Shown: positions 8,677-16,741, numbered from the stretch's first letter. The stretch is 40,088 nucleotides of DNA from an uncultured Flavobacterium sp. (GCF_937967675.1 NZ_CALBSN010000184.1:1-40088); one strand, 5' to 3'. Made by a program: numbers and translations. Notes: generated by a model not told the origin, from the letters alone.

Positions 8677-9279
8677 ATGCTCGATTTATTTCCAAAAGAA
8701 AAAATAATTTTACCGTTACCCGATGCGGTTTTTGAATTTTATCCGAATTTCTTCAACAAAGAAGAAGCCGATCTTTTATGGGATAAATTGATGAACGAAA
8801 CGCCTTGGGAACAAGACGATATTACAATATTTGGAAAGAAAATAGCCCAACCTAGATTAACTTGTTTATTCGGAAACGAAGGAAAACCCTATTCGTATTC
8901 GGGATTAACAATGCAACCTCATCCTTGGAATCCCACTTTGATGTTTATCAAAGATAAAGTAGAACAATTGGCTAATCACAACTTCACCACGGTATTAGCT
9001 AATTTATATCGAAACGAAAAAGACAGCAACGGTTGGCACGCTGATAATGAAAAAGAATTGGGAAGAAATCCAATAATTGCTTCTGTTAGTTTTGGGGAAG
9101 AACGCAAGTTTCAATTAAAGCACAATAGTATTTCGGAAGTAAAAATAAACTTGAATTTAAATCATGGAAGTTTATTATTAATGAAAGAAGGCAGCCAAAT
9201 TCATTATAAACACCAAATTCCAAAAGCTACACAAGCTAAAAATCCGAGAATAAATTTAACGTTTAGAACAATTCTATAA
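8677..9279 (+). CDS. AlkB-like 2OG-Fe(II) dioxygenase (DNA alkylation repair)
   Basis: A 200-aa protein of the AlkB/ALKBH2-3 type. The iron ligands are visible as His121 and Asp123 in NGWHADNE and His179 in HYKHQIPK. The 2-oxoglutarate-binding arginines are in PRINLTFRT (Arg191, Arg197). The family removes methyl groups from 1-methyladenine and 3-methylcytosine by oxidative demethylation. Length matches the short ALKBH2-like group. The ATG is the only sensible start but follows directly on the T run of a terminator hairpin, which leaves no room for a separate leader. No Ada or other alkylation-response gene is near. Confidence 0.9.
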   Translation: MLDLFPKEKIILPLPDAVFEFYPNFFNKEEADLLWDKLMNETPWEQDDITIFGKKIAQPRLTCLFGNEGKPYSYSGLTMQPHPWNPTLMFIKDKVEQLANHNFTTVLANLYRNEKDSNGWHADNEKELGRNPIIASVSFGEERKFQLKHNSISEVKINLNLNHGSLLLMKEGSQIHYKHQIPKATQAKNPRINLTFRTIL

Positions 9280-9418
9280 TTTTTTTTCAAAAACTATCAT
9301 CAACTTTAGAATAATATTAAAAATTCCAAAAAAAAGTGTTTGGCCTAATTTTTGAATTTATTTTTTTACTAATATTGAATTATTAACCAATAAACTAGAC
9401 AGAAATAGTATTTACTTC

Positions 9419-9700
9419 ATGAAAAAGAAGAAAATTTCAGAATTCGACAACGAAACACTAGATAGAGTTGTTGCTATGGCACAAGAGGAAAAAAAACCTT
9501 TTGAAGTTTTAAAAGAGGAGTTCGGAGTAACAGAAAACGAAGTTACCGAATTAATGCGAAAAAGATTGTCCAAAGATAATTTTGAACTTTGGAAAAAGAA
9601 AGTAACCACAAGTAAGCCAAAACCGAAGCCAATAAAGTATAACGAATTGGAAGACGAAGACTTAGACAGCAAATATTATTTCAAAAATAAATTCGATTAA
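9419..9700 (+). CDS. Diverged DUF2805/TIGR03643-like small protein (first of a tandem pair)
   Basis: A 93-aa protein. Residues 6-66 align with the neighbour at 9758: LDRVVAMAQEEKKPFEVL against IDRIIEMAWEDRTPFEAI, then EFGVTENEV against QFGISEQET, then MRKRLSKDNFELWKKKV against MRREMKPSSFRMWRERV. The family resembles a helical, possibly HTH-like fold; its function is unknown. This copy lacks the arginine-rich GRTTKH end of the neighbour and instead has a KPKPKP linker and an acidic tail (ELEDEDLDSKY), so it looks like a specialised paralogue. A hairpin terminator follows at 9710, so the two copies are probably separate transcripts. Confidence 0.75.
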   Translation: MKKKKISEFDNETLDRVVAMAQEEKKPFEVLKEEFGVTENEVTELMRKRLSKDNFELWKKKVTTSKPKPKPIKYNELEDEDLDSKYYFKNKFD

Positions 9701-9709
9701 AAAAAAATT

Positions 9710-9735
9710 AACTCTTGTTCAACAAGAGTTTTTTC
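9710..9735 (+). terminator. Terminator between the two DUF2805-like genes
   Basis: A perfect inverted repeat, AACTCTTGTT / AACAAGAGTT, centred on one C and followed by T-rich sequence. The real loop is probably five bases with an eight-base stem. Confidence 0.75.
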
Positions 9736-9757
9736 ATTTTATACAGAAATTTGTTTC

Positions 9758-10039
9758 ATGGAAAAGAAACAATTCACCGAATTACAAATCGATCGTATCA
9801 TAGAAATGGCTTGGGAAGACCGAACACCTTTTGAAGCTATTACTTTTCAATTTGGAATTTCCGAACAAGAAACTATTGAAATCATGCGTCGCGAGATGAA
9901 ACCATCTAGTTTTAGAATGTGGCGAGAACGCGTACAAGGTAGAACAACCAAGCATGCAAAACTCCGCACTAGCGATATTGACCGATTCAAATGCAAACTT
10001 CAAAGACAAATCACTGGGAATAAAATTTCCAAACGGTAA
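9758..10039 (+). CDS. DUF2805/TIGR03643 family protein
   Basis: A 93-aa protein. The conserved core spans residues 9-68: IDRIIEMAWEDRTPFEAI, QFGISEQETIEIMRREMKPS, SFRMWRERVQGRTTKH. This is, from memory, the TIGR03643/DUF2805 family, whose genes often sit near cryptochrome/photolyase genes in other genomes; no such gene is visible here. An alkylation-repair AlkB-like gene lies two genes upstream. The spacing of short helices suggests a small DNA-binding fold, but that is inference. It ends 52 bases before the M61 peptidase start with no terminator between, so the two may be co-transcribed. Confidence 0.82.
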   Translation: MEKKQFTELQIDRIIEMAWEDRTPFEAITFQFGISEQETIEIMRREMKPSSFRMWRERVQGRTTKHAKLRTSDIDRFKCKLQRQITGNKISKR

Positions 10040-10091
10040 TTGTAACAAAATGTACATTCTATCTACTTATTGGCAATACAATTTAGATAAG

Positions 10092-11951
10092 ATGAAAAAA
10101 ATAATGCTTTCCCTTGCTTTTGTGGGATTTTTATGGAGCTGTAGTCCAACGCAAACGACTACCAAACAAAATGATGTTGCCGTTACAATCGATTTAATCA
10201 ATGTAAAAGACGATAAAGTATTAGTAACTGTTACACCTCCAACATTTACAACAGAAACAGTTACATATCACTTTCCAAAAACTGTTCCGGGAACATACTC
10301 AGAAGACGATTATGGTCGTTTTGTAGAAAATGTAAAAGCATTTGATGCAAAAGGAAATACACTTAAAATTGCAAAAATTGATGAGAATTCCTATTCAATT
10401 TCAAACGCTACTAAACTTGCAAAAATTACTTATTTAGTAAATGACACGTTTGATACTGAAGGTGGCGCTGGTTTTGGAGCAAGCGAAGATGTATTTTCTC
10501 CTGCTGGAACCAACATCAATGCAGGAGTTAACTTCATGCTAAATACACACGGATTTATTGGTTACTTCAAAGGAAAAGAAGAAACACCATACAAATTAAC
10601 AGTTACACATCCAGAAACATTATTAGGAGTATCTGCTATGACAGATGCTGATGCAAGTAAAACTTCAGATGTATTTTTAATGTCTAAATATGCAACTTTG
10701 GTAGAAATGCCAATCATGTATTCAAAACCAGACTATACTTCGTTCATGGTGGATGATATGGAAATTATCATCAGCGTTTATTCTCCAACAGGAAAATATA
10801 CTGCTAAACAAATTACACCTAACATGGAAGCAATGATGAAAGCACAAAAACGCTTCTTAGGTCCAATCAACTCAACAAAAAAATATGCCATCTTATTATA
10901 CTTGTCAGATATGGCAGCAAAAGATGCAAAAGGTTTTGGAGCATTAGAACACCCAACATCAACTACAGTGGTTATGCCAGAAATGATGGGATTAGAGATG
11001 TTACAAGAACAATTAAAAGATGTGGTTTCTCATGAATTTTTTCATATTGTAACGCCATTAACGATTCATTCAAACGAAATTCAATATTTTGACTTCAACA
11101 ACCCGCAAATGTCAGAACATTTATGGATGTATGAAGGAGTTACGGAATATTTTGCCAACTTATTTCAAGTAAATCAAGGCTTAATTGACGAAAAAGAATT
11201 CTTTGAAAGAATGGCAGGTAAAATTGCACAATCGCGCCAAATGAATGACAATATGAGTTTTACTAAAATGAGTAAAAACGTATTGAATCCACCTTACAAA
11301 GACCAATACTTAAACGTGTATCAAAAAGGAGCATTAATTGCAATGTGTGTGGATATTTTAATTAGAGAAAACAGCAACGGTCAAAAAGGAATTTTGAACC
11401 TAATGCAAGAATTATCTAAAGAATACGGAACAGCTAAAGCGTTTAAAGACGAAGAGTTATTCGATAAAATCACTGCTTTAACATATCCTGCGGTTGGTGA
11501 ATTCTTAAAAACCCACGTAGCTGGCGAAACTCCAATTCCATACGAGCAATATTTTGCTAAAATGGGAGTTACTGAAGCAACTATTGAAGTAGCAGGAAAT
11601 CCATTCTTAAAAGGACAAAGAGAACCTTATATTACCGTAAATTCTAACACAAAAGAAATTATGATTTTACCTGAAATCGAATTAAATGCGTTCATGACCA
11701 CTTTAGGTTTAAAAAACAACGATACCCTTTTAGCTTTCAACGACAAAAATTACAACTTAGACAACATCTACGATTTAATCATGACAAGCATGAACTGGAA
11801 AGATGGTGATTCGATTTCCGTTAAAATCAAAAGAGATGGTAAAGAGCAAATCGTTAAAGGAAAAGTAGTGATGCCAAAAGAAAAACAAGATGGTTACCAA
11901 TCAACGGACGCTACTAAAAAAGCAGTTCGTGAGGCTTGGTTAAGAGGCTAA
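10092..11951 (+). CDS. M61-family metallopeptidase lipoprotein
   Basis: A 619-aa exported zinc peptidase of the M61 (glycyl aminopeptidase) family. The start at 10092 gives a lipoprotein signal peptide (MKKIMLSLAFVGFLWSC) with Cys17 as lipidation site. The reading frame is open further upstream, but that would overlap the DUF2805 gene. Residues about 30-190 are the N-terminal beta domain. HEFFH is at 314-318, with the third zinc ligand Glu348 in LWMYEGVTEYF. The C-terminal part (about 490-600) resembles a PDZ domain. A lipoprotein without a retention clue is likely attached to the periplasmic or outer surface. A hairpin terminator follows. Substrates are unknown. Confidence 0.9.
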   Translation: MKKIMLSLAFVGFLWSCSPTQTTTKQNDVAVTIDLINVKDDKVLVTVTPPTFTTETVTYHFPKTVPGTYSEDDYGRFVENVKAFDAKGNTLKIAKIDENSYSISNATKLAKITYLVNDTFDTEGGAGFGASEDVFSPAGTNINAGVNFMLNTHGFIGYFKGKEETPYKLTVTHPETLLGVSAMTDADASKTSDVFLMSKYATLVEMPIMYSKPDYTSFMVDDMEIIISVYSPTGKYTAKQITPNMEAMMKAQKRFLGPINSTKKYAILLYLSDMAAKDAKGFGALEHPTSTTVVMPEMMGLEMLQEQLKDVVSHEFFHIVTPLTIHSNEIQYFDFNNPQMSEHLWMYEGVTEYFANLFQVNQGLIDEKEFFERMAGKIAQSRQMNDNMSFTKMSKNVLNPPYKDQYLNVYQKGALIAMCVDILIRENSNGQKGILNLMQELSKEYGTAKAFKDEELFDKITALTYPAVGEFLKTHVAGETPIPYEQYFAKMGVTEATIEVAGNPFLKGQREPYITVNSNTKEIMILPEIELNAFMTTLGLKNNDTLLAFNDKNYNLDNIYDLIMTSMNWKDGDSISVKIKRDGKEQIVKGKVVMPKEKQDGYQSTDATKKAVREAWLRG

Positions 11952-11990
11952 AATTTAAAATTGAATTTTGCAATTGACATTGCACTTGAA

Positions 11991-12028
11991 AATCCTCAAA
12001 GTACTTAGTATTTTGAGGATTTTTTTAT
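11991..12028 (+). terminator. Terminator after the M61 peptidase gene
   Basis: The stem AATCCTCAAA / TTTGAGGATT with an 11-base loop is followed by seven T. Confidence 0.8.
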
Positions 12029-12058
12029 TTACTTTGCGAACACAAATTAAAATTCACA

Positions 12059-12781
12059 ATGAAGAAGATAGTTTTAGCTCTAGTAGCCGTTGTTTCCCTT
12101 ATCGCATGTAAAGAAGACGTTAATCCTGATGCTAATGTTCACATCACGGGTGACGTAAAGGGATTGAGCCAAGGAAAATTATATTTACAAAAAATTCAAG
12201 ATTCTACTTTAGTAATGCTTGATAGTATTGAGATATCTGGAAATTCAAAATTTGAAAGTCACATCACGTTAGAAAGTCCAGAAATGTTGTATTTATTTTT
12301 AGATAGAGGACAAACCAAATCGATTGACAATAGCTTACCTTTCTTTGCAGAACCAGGTAATATTAAAATTGAAACTTCGTTAAAACACTTTTTTGCTGAT
12401 GCCAAAATTACAGGTTCTAAAAATCATGATTTATGGATGAAATTTGATAGTTTAAACAGCAAATTCAGAGATCAAAATTTAGTCATCATGGAAAAACGTT
12501 TGAAAAATGAATTAAAACCAAATCCAATCACAACAGATAGTATTGAAAAAGCCTATAAAAACTTACTAACGAGAAAATACCGTTACACCGCACATTTTGC
12601 TGTTACGAATGCCAACAAAGAAATTGCACCTTACTTAGCACTTTCAGAAATTGCAGACATTAACACTATTTATTTAGATACCATTCAAAAAAGCATGACG
12701 CCAGAAGTAGCTACATCAAAATATGGAAAAATGCTGAATGAGTATGTTAAAGAACGAAAAGCTCTAGAAGTTCAGAAATAA
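12059..12781 (+). CDS. DUF4369-domain lipoprotein
   Basis: A 240-aa protein with a clear lipoprotein signal (MKKIVLALVAVVSLIAC, lipobox LIAC, Cys17). Residues about 25-120 match the DUF4369 pattern found at the N-terminus of Bacteroidota thioredoxin-like lipoproteins (VHITGDVKGLSQGKLYLQKI, then DSTLVMLDSIEISGNSKFE). In many relatives a thioredoxin/AhpC domain follows, but here the C-terminal half is helical and charged and no CxxC motif is present, so this is a DUF4369-only form. It is probably envelope-attached. It has its own upstream region after a terminator and is followed by another strong hairpin. Confidence 0.82.
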   Translation: MKKIVLALVAVVSLIACKEDVNPDANVHITGDVKGLSQGKLYLQKIQDSTLVMLDSIEISGNSKFESHITLESPEMLYLFLDRGQTKSIDNSLPFFAEPGNIKIETSLKHFFADAKITGSKNHDLWMKFDSLNSKFRDQNLVIMEKRLKNELKPNPITTDSIEKAYKNLLTRKYRYTAHFAVTNANKEIAPYLALSEIADINTIYLDTIQKSMTPEVATSKYGKMLNEYVKERKALEVQK

Positions 12782-12813
12782 AAAAAGCGGTCAGTAATTG
12801 ACCGCTTTTTTTG
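12781..12813 (+). terminator. Terminator after the DUF4369 lipoprotein gene
   Basis: The stem AAAAAGCGGTCA / TGACCGCTTTTT with a five-base loop is followed by more T. It begins at the stop codon. Confidence 0.88.
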
Positions 12814-12921
12814 TCTTATTACATATTTTTATCTTAAACAAATTTTCCTAAGCTACCACGCGAATTTTTTCGCATGATAAGTAATAAAAAAAATAAAACT
12901 CAAGACAAAACACTACATAAC

Positions 12922-12951
12922 AAAAAAACCACCACATTGCTGTGATGGTTT
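12922..12951 (-). terminator. Terminator of tRNA-Thr (minus strand)
   Basis: On the minus strand AAACCATCACA / TGTGGTGGTTT forms a stem with one U-G pair and a GCAA tetraloop, followed by seven T. It sits ten bases after the tRNA 3' end. The wobble pair forms only in the minus-strand transcript (it would be C/A on plus), which fixes its direction. Confidence 0.85.
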
Positions 12952-12960
12952 CTACTTTAG

Positions 12961-13034
12961 AGCCGATGGAGGGACTCGAACCCACGACCTGCTGATTACA
13001 AATCAGCTGCTCTAGCCAGCTGAGCTACACCGGC
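12961..13034 (-). tRNA. tRNA-Thr (anticodon UGU)
   Basis: A 74-base cloverleaf read on the minus strand. The acceptor stem is GCCGGTG with CATCGGC, with a T discriminator. The D-arm contains AGCTCAGCTGGCTAGAGC, the anticodon stem GCTGA/TCAGC encloses the loop TTTGTAA (anticodon TGT), and the T-arm contains GGTTCGAGTCC. CCA is not encoded. It lies 75 bases downstream of the small gene ending at 13110 and has its own hairpin terminator, so it may be part of a leftward transcript. Confidence 0.97.
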
Positions 13035-13109
13035 AACTCTATTGCGGTGCAAATATAGTTCTGAAAATTAAATTTCCAAAAAAAATTGGCACTTTTTTAT
13101 CGCAATTTT

Positions 13110-13379
13110 TTAGTTTAATTCGTTTATTTTCGCAACAAATTGATTTGCAGCCGCTTCGTAATCCTTACGGATTTGTTTAAAATGCGCTTTTTTGTTCTCA
13201 ACGTCTTTTTGATTCGCTCTTGTCATTAAAGTATCAAAAGTTTCGTAGATTTCATCAACTAGTTTATCAGATGCTTCAGTTGGTTTTCCAGCTGTAGACA
13301 TTTCCCAAATGTAAACGATGTTTACAATATCCCCTAAAACGTAGTTGATTTCTTTTTTCAAGTTTTTAACGCTTGCCAT
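13110..13379 (-). CDS. Small conserved helical protein of unknown function
   Basis: An 89-aa soluble, highly charged, mostly helical protein starting MASVKNLKKEINYVLGDIV. The ATG at 13379 is chosen because a good promoter lies 25 bases upstream and the N-terminus then matches what I remember of homologues in Flavobacteriaceae. It has no recognisable domain; a motif-like WEMSTAGKPTEASDKLVDEIY stretch sits in the middle. Upstream is manA in the same direction, downstream tRNA-Thr. It is probably a real gene because of its codon use, promoter and conservation from memory, but its role is unknown. Confidence 0.75.
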   Translation of the reverse strand: MASVKNLKKEINYVLGDIVNIVYIWEMSTAGKPTEASDKLVDEIYETFDTLMTRANQKDVENKKAHFKQIRKDYEAAANQFVAKINELN

Positions 13380-13403
13380 TTTGTATAAATTTAAAATTTG
13401 AAG

Positions 13404-13411
13404 CAAAATTA
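13404..13411 (-). promoter_or_regulatory. -7 box (TAATTTTG) with -33 TTG for the small conserved gene
   Basis: The minus-strand TAATTTTG lies 25 bases before the ATG at 13379. A TTG at 13430-13432 gives an 18-base spacer, in the expected range. Confidence 0.6.
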
Positions 13412-13436
13412 CATAATATATTTTGTTCTCAATACA

Positions 13437-14396
13437 TTATATCGAAATTTCTAGCAAAGTAGCCTTTCCTTTAACCGTTAAGTTTTCAATACAAGCCGGA
13501 ATCAAAATGGTATCGCCCATTCGGTAACGCAAGATTTCTCCATTTACAATCATTTCAAATTGGCCGTTAGTACACATGAAAACCGTAAAAGCTTGTTTTT
13601 TTCTTTTCCAAATAAAAGTCTCTTGTAAAGAAACAATATTAGTTACAAAATAAGGACAATCTACTACTGCAGCGCTTTTGTTTACTTCTTCTTTGTAGTC
13701 AATTTTAGAAGCGGTTGTTTGATAATTTATAGCATCCAAAGCTAAGTCTGTATGCAATTCTCTTCCATTTCCATTAGCATCTACTCGATCCCAATCATAG
13801 ATTCGATAAGTTACATCACTCGTCTGCTGAATTTCAGCCACCACTACTCCTGCTCCAATGGCATGAATAGTTCCGGTTTCTAAAAAGAACACATCACCTT
13901 TTGAAACGGGATATTCATTCAGTAAAGCAATCAGATTTTTATTTTCTAAATGCACTAAATATTCTTGCTGATTGGAATCCTTTTTGAATCCCACAACCAA
14001 ACGTGCCGATTCATCCGCTTGCATCACATACCACATTTCAGTTTTCCCGAAAGAATTATGACGTGCTTTTGCTAAAGCATCATTGGGATGCAATTGAATG
14101 GATAAATCTTCCTTAGCATCAATAAATTTAAAAAGCAATGGAAATTGTTTCCCAAAACGAGCGATGACCGATTTTCCTAAAATTTCTTCCGGATACAAAT
14201 CGATAATTTCATTGAGGTTTTTTCCTTTTAAAACGCCATTACTAACCACACTAATGTCGCCAGGAACGGTTGAAATTTCCCAACTCTCGCCCGTAGTTTC
14301 AGAAACTATAGGTTTGTTGAGATACGTCTTCAACTTGGTTCCGCCCCAAATGCGGTCTTTAAGTATTGGTGTAAACGTTAAAGGATAAAACTTCAT
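13437..14396 (-). CDS. manA: Mannose-6-phosphate isomerase, class I
   Basis: A 319-aa cupin enzyme interconverting mannose-6-phosphate and fructose-6-phosphate, which feeds GDP-mannose and envelope sugars. The family signature is FIDAKEDLSIQLHPND (zinc ligands Gln and His), followed by KTEMWYVM with the glutamate ligand and GTIHAIGAG with the catalytic-region histidine. The length matches the short Bacillus/Bacteroidota class. An in-frame TTG lies two codons upstream, but the ATG at 14396 giving MKFYPLTFTP is the natural start. The neighbours bcp, queD and idi run in the same direction without functional linkage. A near-consensus CATCTTTG lies about 20 bases before the start. Confidence 0.93.
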   Translation of the reverse strand: MKFYPLTFTPILKDRIWGGTKLKTYLNKPIVSETTGESWEISTVPGDISVVSNGVLKGKNLNEIIDLYPEEILGKSVIARFGKQFPLLFKFIDAKEDLSIQLHPNDALAKARHNSFGKTEMWYVMQADESARLVVGFKKDSNQQEYLVHLENKNLIALLNEYPVSKGDVFFLETGTIHAIGAGVVVAEIQQTSDVTYRIYDWDRVDANGNGRELHTDLALDAINYQTTASKIDYKEEVNKSAAVVDCPYFVTNIVSLQETFIWKRKKQAFTVFMCTNGQFEMIVNGEILRYRMGDTILIPACIENLTVKGKATLLEISI

Positions 14397-14466
14397 AGTC
14401 AAATAGTGAAGTACAAAGATGCGAAAAAAGTATTAAAATCCTAAAATTTAGATTTTTTTGGATTTA

Positions 14467-14919
14467 TTATTTTGCCTTCTGAATGGCTTTTAAAGCTCTT
14501 TCAATATGATTTTTCGCACTCATACTATCAAAAACATAAATACAATAGCCTTTATCATCAAAAACATAAGTTACGCGACCTGGCAACAATCCGAAAAGTG
14601 CCGTTGGAACACCAAATAAACGACGCAGTTTTCTATCAGCATCCGAAAGTAAAATAAAAGGCAATTTGTATTTCTGTTGAAAATTTTGATGAGAAGTAGC
14701 TGAATCACTACTAACCCCAATTACTTCAGCACCTAAATCTTGAAAATCTTGATACGCATCTCTAAAACTACATGCTTGTGTTGTACAACCTGGTGTAAAA
14801 TCTTTTGGATAAAAGTAAATCACAACGGGTTTCTGTTGAATTTCTTGACTATCAAAAGCAGTTCCATCTTGCTTAGTAGCTTTAAAACTTGGTAATTTAT
14901 CTCCAATTTGAATTGCCAT
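14467..14919 (-). CDS. bcp: Thioredoxin-dependent peroxiredoxin (BCP/PrxQ type)
   Basis: A 150-aa peroxiredoxin that reduces hydrogen peroxide and organic hydroperoxides with thioredoxin. The peroxidatic Cys45 is in PKDFTPGCTTQAC, and Cys50 five residues later is the resolving cysteine of the PrxQ/BCP class, as in the E. coli enzyme. The length is standard. The ATG lies one base after the queD stop codon, so the two are almost certainly co-transcribed from upstream. Confidence 0.94.
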   Translation of the reverse strand: MAIQIGDKLPSFKATKQDGTAFDSQEIQQKPVVIYFYPKDFTPGCTTQACSFRDAYQDFQDLGAEVIGVSSDSATSHQNFQQKYKLPFILLSDADRKLRRLFGVPTALFGLLPGRVTYVFDDKGYCIYVFDSMSAKNHIERALKAIQKAK

Positions 14920-14920
14920 A

Positions 14921-15331
14921 TTACAAACCTTTATAAGTTACAAAATTGCGTGGTGTTTCGTAAAGTGTAATTTCCAACTCTTTATCAGCGGCAATTAAAA
15001 CGCGAAGTTTATGCCAAATAATATAAGCGATATGTTCCGCGGTTGGATTCAAATCTTTAAATTCAGGTACGTCTTCATTCAAATTTTTATGATCAAAAGC
15101 CTCTTCAATATGTTCTTTGATTAAATCGGATAAGATTTTAGTGTCAATCACATAACCTGTTTCCTTATCCACTACACCCGTTACCGAAACAATCAATTCG
15201 TAATTATGACCATGAAAGTTTGGATTATTACATTTTCCAAACACTTCCTGATTTTTTTCCATAGTCCAATCCTTGCGATACAAACGGTGCGCAGCATTAA
15301 AATGGGCTTTTCTTGAAACAGTTACTCTCAT
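14921..15331 (-). CDS. queD: 6-carboxytetrahydropterin synthase
   Basis: A 136-aa PTPS-fold enzyme that turns dihydroneopterin triphosphate into 6-carboxytetrahydropterin for queuosine biosynthesis. The zinc ligands are His15 (HFNAAH) and His40/His42 (NFHGHNYEL), with catalytic Cys34 in FGKCNNPNFHGHN. The C-terminal ETPRNFVTY carries the substrate-binding glutamate region. The other queuosine genes (queC, queE, queF) are not in the window. It is followed with a one-base gap by bcp. Confidence 0.93.
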   Translation of the reverse strand: MRVTVSRKAHFNAAHRLYRKDWTMEKNQEVFGKCNNPNFHGHNYELIVSVTGVVDKETGYVIDTKILSDLIKEHIEEAFDHKNLNEDVPEFKDLNPTAEHIAYIIWHKLRVLIAADKELEITLYETPRNFVTYKGL

Positions 15332-15445
15332 GGCAATTTAGAATTTAGAAATTTGAATTCAGAATGTCGTTTTATATTTAAATGTTGAGGAATAAGATTT
15401 TTAAAATTTCTCTTATTTCTTCAATCTGTGTTCCCAAAATGAAAT

Positions 15446-15973
15446 TTACAATTTGTGATCTTCTAGATAATGATAAAACTCGTCAAAAATAATTTTAAAC
15501 CAAACGGTATAAGCATCAGGATTTTCAATCATATCTTCTTTGATAGCTTCAATGGTCATCCATTTCCAACTCTCCACTTCGTCTGGATTAATAATTGGTG
15601 CTTCATTGTAATAACCAATCATCACGTGATCTAACTCGTGTTCGGTTAAACCGTTATCGAAAGGGGCTTTATAAATAAAATGAAACAATTCTTTCAATTC
15701 CGTTTGAAAACCCATTTCCTCGAACAAACGACGTTTTCCAGCTTCAATATTGGATTCGCCAGCACGTTGATGACTGCAACAAGTATTCGTCCACAAAAGC
15801 GGTGAATGGTATTTGTGATGCGCACGTTGTTGCAACATCACTTCGTTTTTATCATTCAAAATGAATACCGAGAAAGCTCTGTGCAAGACAGCCTTTTCAT
15901 GTGCTTCCATCTTATTCATAAGCCCAATAGGCTCATCTTGCTCGTTGACTAAAATTACTTGTTCTTCTATCAT
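15446..15973 (-). CDS. idi: Isopentenyl-diphosphate delta-isomerase, type I
   Basis: A 175-aa Nudix-fold isomerase converting IPP to DMAPP for isoprenoid synthesis (quinones, carotenoids, bactoprenol). The active-site cysteine is in LLWTNTCCSHQR (Cys66 aligns with Cys67 of E. coli Idi). The Nudix-like metal region is GKRRLFEEMGF, and the second catalytic glutamate is in the HELDHVMIGYYNE to DEVESWKWM region. The ATG at 15973 is preferred over a TTG seven codons upstream, which overlaps the -7 box TATTTTTG. It is the first gene of the leftward idi-queD-bcp-manA series. Confidence 0.93.
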   Translation of the reverse strand: MIEEQVILVNEQDEPIGLMNKMEAHEKAVLHRAFSVFILNDKNEVMLQQRAHHKYHSPLLWTNTCCSHQRAGESNIEAGKRRLFEEMGFQTELKELFHFIYKAPFDNGLTEHELDHVMIGYYNEAPIINPDEVESWKWMTIEAIKEDMIENPDAYTVWFKIIFDEFYHYLEDHKL

Positions 15974-15991
15974 ATAGGTTATAATGCTTGT

Positions 15992-15999
15992 CAAAAATA
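15992..15999 (-). promoter_or_regulatory. -7 box (TATTTTTG) for idi
   Basis: The minus-strand TATTTTTG lies 19 bases before the idi ATG and overlaps the upstream in-frame TTG, which argues against that TTG as the start. Confidence 0.5.
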
Positions 16000-16128
16000 C
16001 GAAAAAAGATAGGATTAAATACTCGTTTTTGAGTTTGTGATAAGTTTAACGTGTGTTGAATAAATTTTCTTCGAAACCCAAATCATGTATTAAATTGTGC
16101 TTTTTTACAATTGGAACACTTTTTTCAC

Positions 16129-16136
16129 TATCTTTG
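16129..16136 (+). promoter_or_regulatory. -7 box (TATCTTTG) and long leader of the cold-shock gene
   Basis: A perfect TATCTTTGC box, with TTG at 16111-16113 (15-base spacer). It is 133 bases before the ATG at 16270, leaving a 5' leader of about 125 bases that is AT-rich and has no other gene. A long structured leader is typical of cold-shock mRNAs. Confidence 0.6.
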
Positions 16137-16269
16137 CAGCATTAGTAATGATATGAATTTCTTCTCGCAATACTTTGAATAAAAGTACTTTATAAATTTC
16201 TTGTTTATTTCGCTTGTGTGTTTTTATCCGTTTACTTTTAAAAAATACTAATTAAAATTATTGAATTTA

Positions 16270-16716
16270 ATGGCAAGACCGCAAGAAACTTTCAACAAAA
16301 GAGAACAAGAAAAACTAAGAGCACAAAAAAGAAAAGAAAAACAAGAAAAAAAAGAAGCTCGTAAAGCCAATCCAAAATTATCAGGAGAAGATTTATATGT
16401 TTATGTAGATGAAAACGGGCACTTAACTAGCACACCTCCAGACCCTTCAAAAAGAATCGAGATAGATATAGAAAGCATTGAAATTGGTGTTTCAAGAAGA
16501 TCAGATGCAGATGAAGTTCCTGTAGAGAGAAGAGGAACTATCGATTTCTTTAACGAGTCAAAAGGCTTTGGTTTCATTAAAGAAGTAGAAACTGGAGAAA
16601 AATACTTTGTTCACATCAGTGGTTTAATTGACAAAATTAAAGAAGGAAACTTGGTAACTTACGATTTAGAAAAAGGCGCTAAAGGCATGAATGCCGTAAA
16701 CGTTAAAAAAATATAA
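16270..16716 (+). CDS. Cold-shock-domain protein with basic N-terminal extension
   Basis: A 148-aa protein. The C-terminal cold-shock domain starts near residue 87 (RRGTIDFFNESKGFGFIKE) and has RNP1 KGFGFI and RNP2 YFVHIS. It binds single-stranded RNA/DNA. The first 35 residues are almost entirely Lys, Arg, Glu and Gln (EQEKLRAQKRKEKQEKKEA), a likely unstructured RNA-binding tail, followed by a linker with LYVYVDENGHLTSTPPDP. This is twice the length of classical CspA, but the extended form is usual in Flavobacteria. An upstream TTG three codons before would add MNL; ATG 16270 is preferred. The long leader suggests post-transcriptional cold control. Confidence 0.88.
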   Translation: MARPQETFNKREQEKLRAQKRKEKQEKKEARKANPKLSGEDLYVYVDENGHLTSTPPDPSKRIEIDIESIEIGVSRRSDADEVPVERRGTIDFFNESKGFGFIKEVETGEKYFVHISGLIDKIKEGNLVTYDLEKGAKGMNAVNVKKI

Positions 16717-16741
16717 TCCCCCTTTTTATCCTAAAAAATTA

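Noticed and set aside
9954..10091. Longer N-terminus for the M61 peptidase
   Set aside because: It would overlap the DUF2805 gene and bury a good lipoprotein signal peptide that begins at 10092.
12840..12900. A small RNA or gene between the DUF4369 gene and tRNA-Thr
   Set aside because: No promoter box, hairpin or frame stands out apart from the two terminators already listed.
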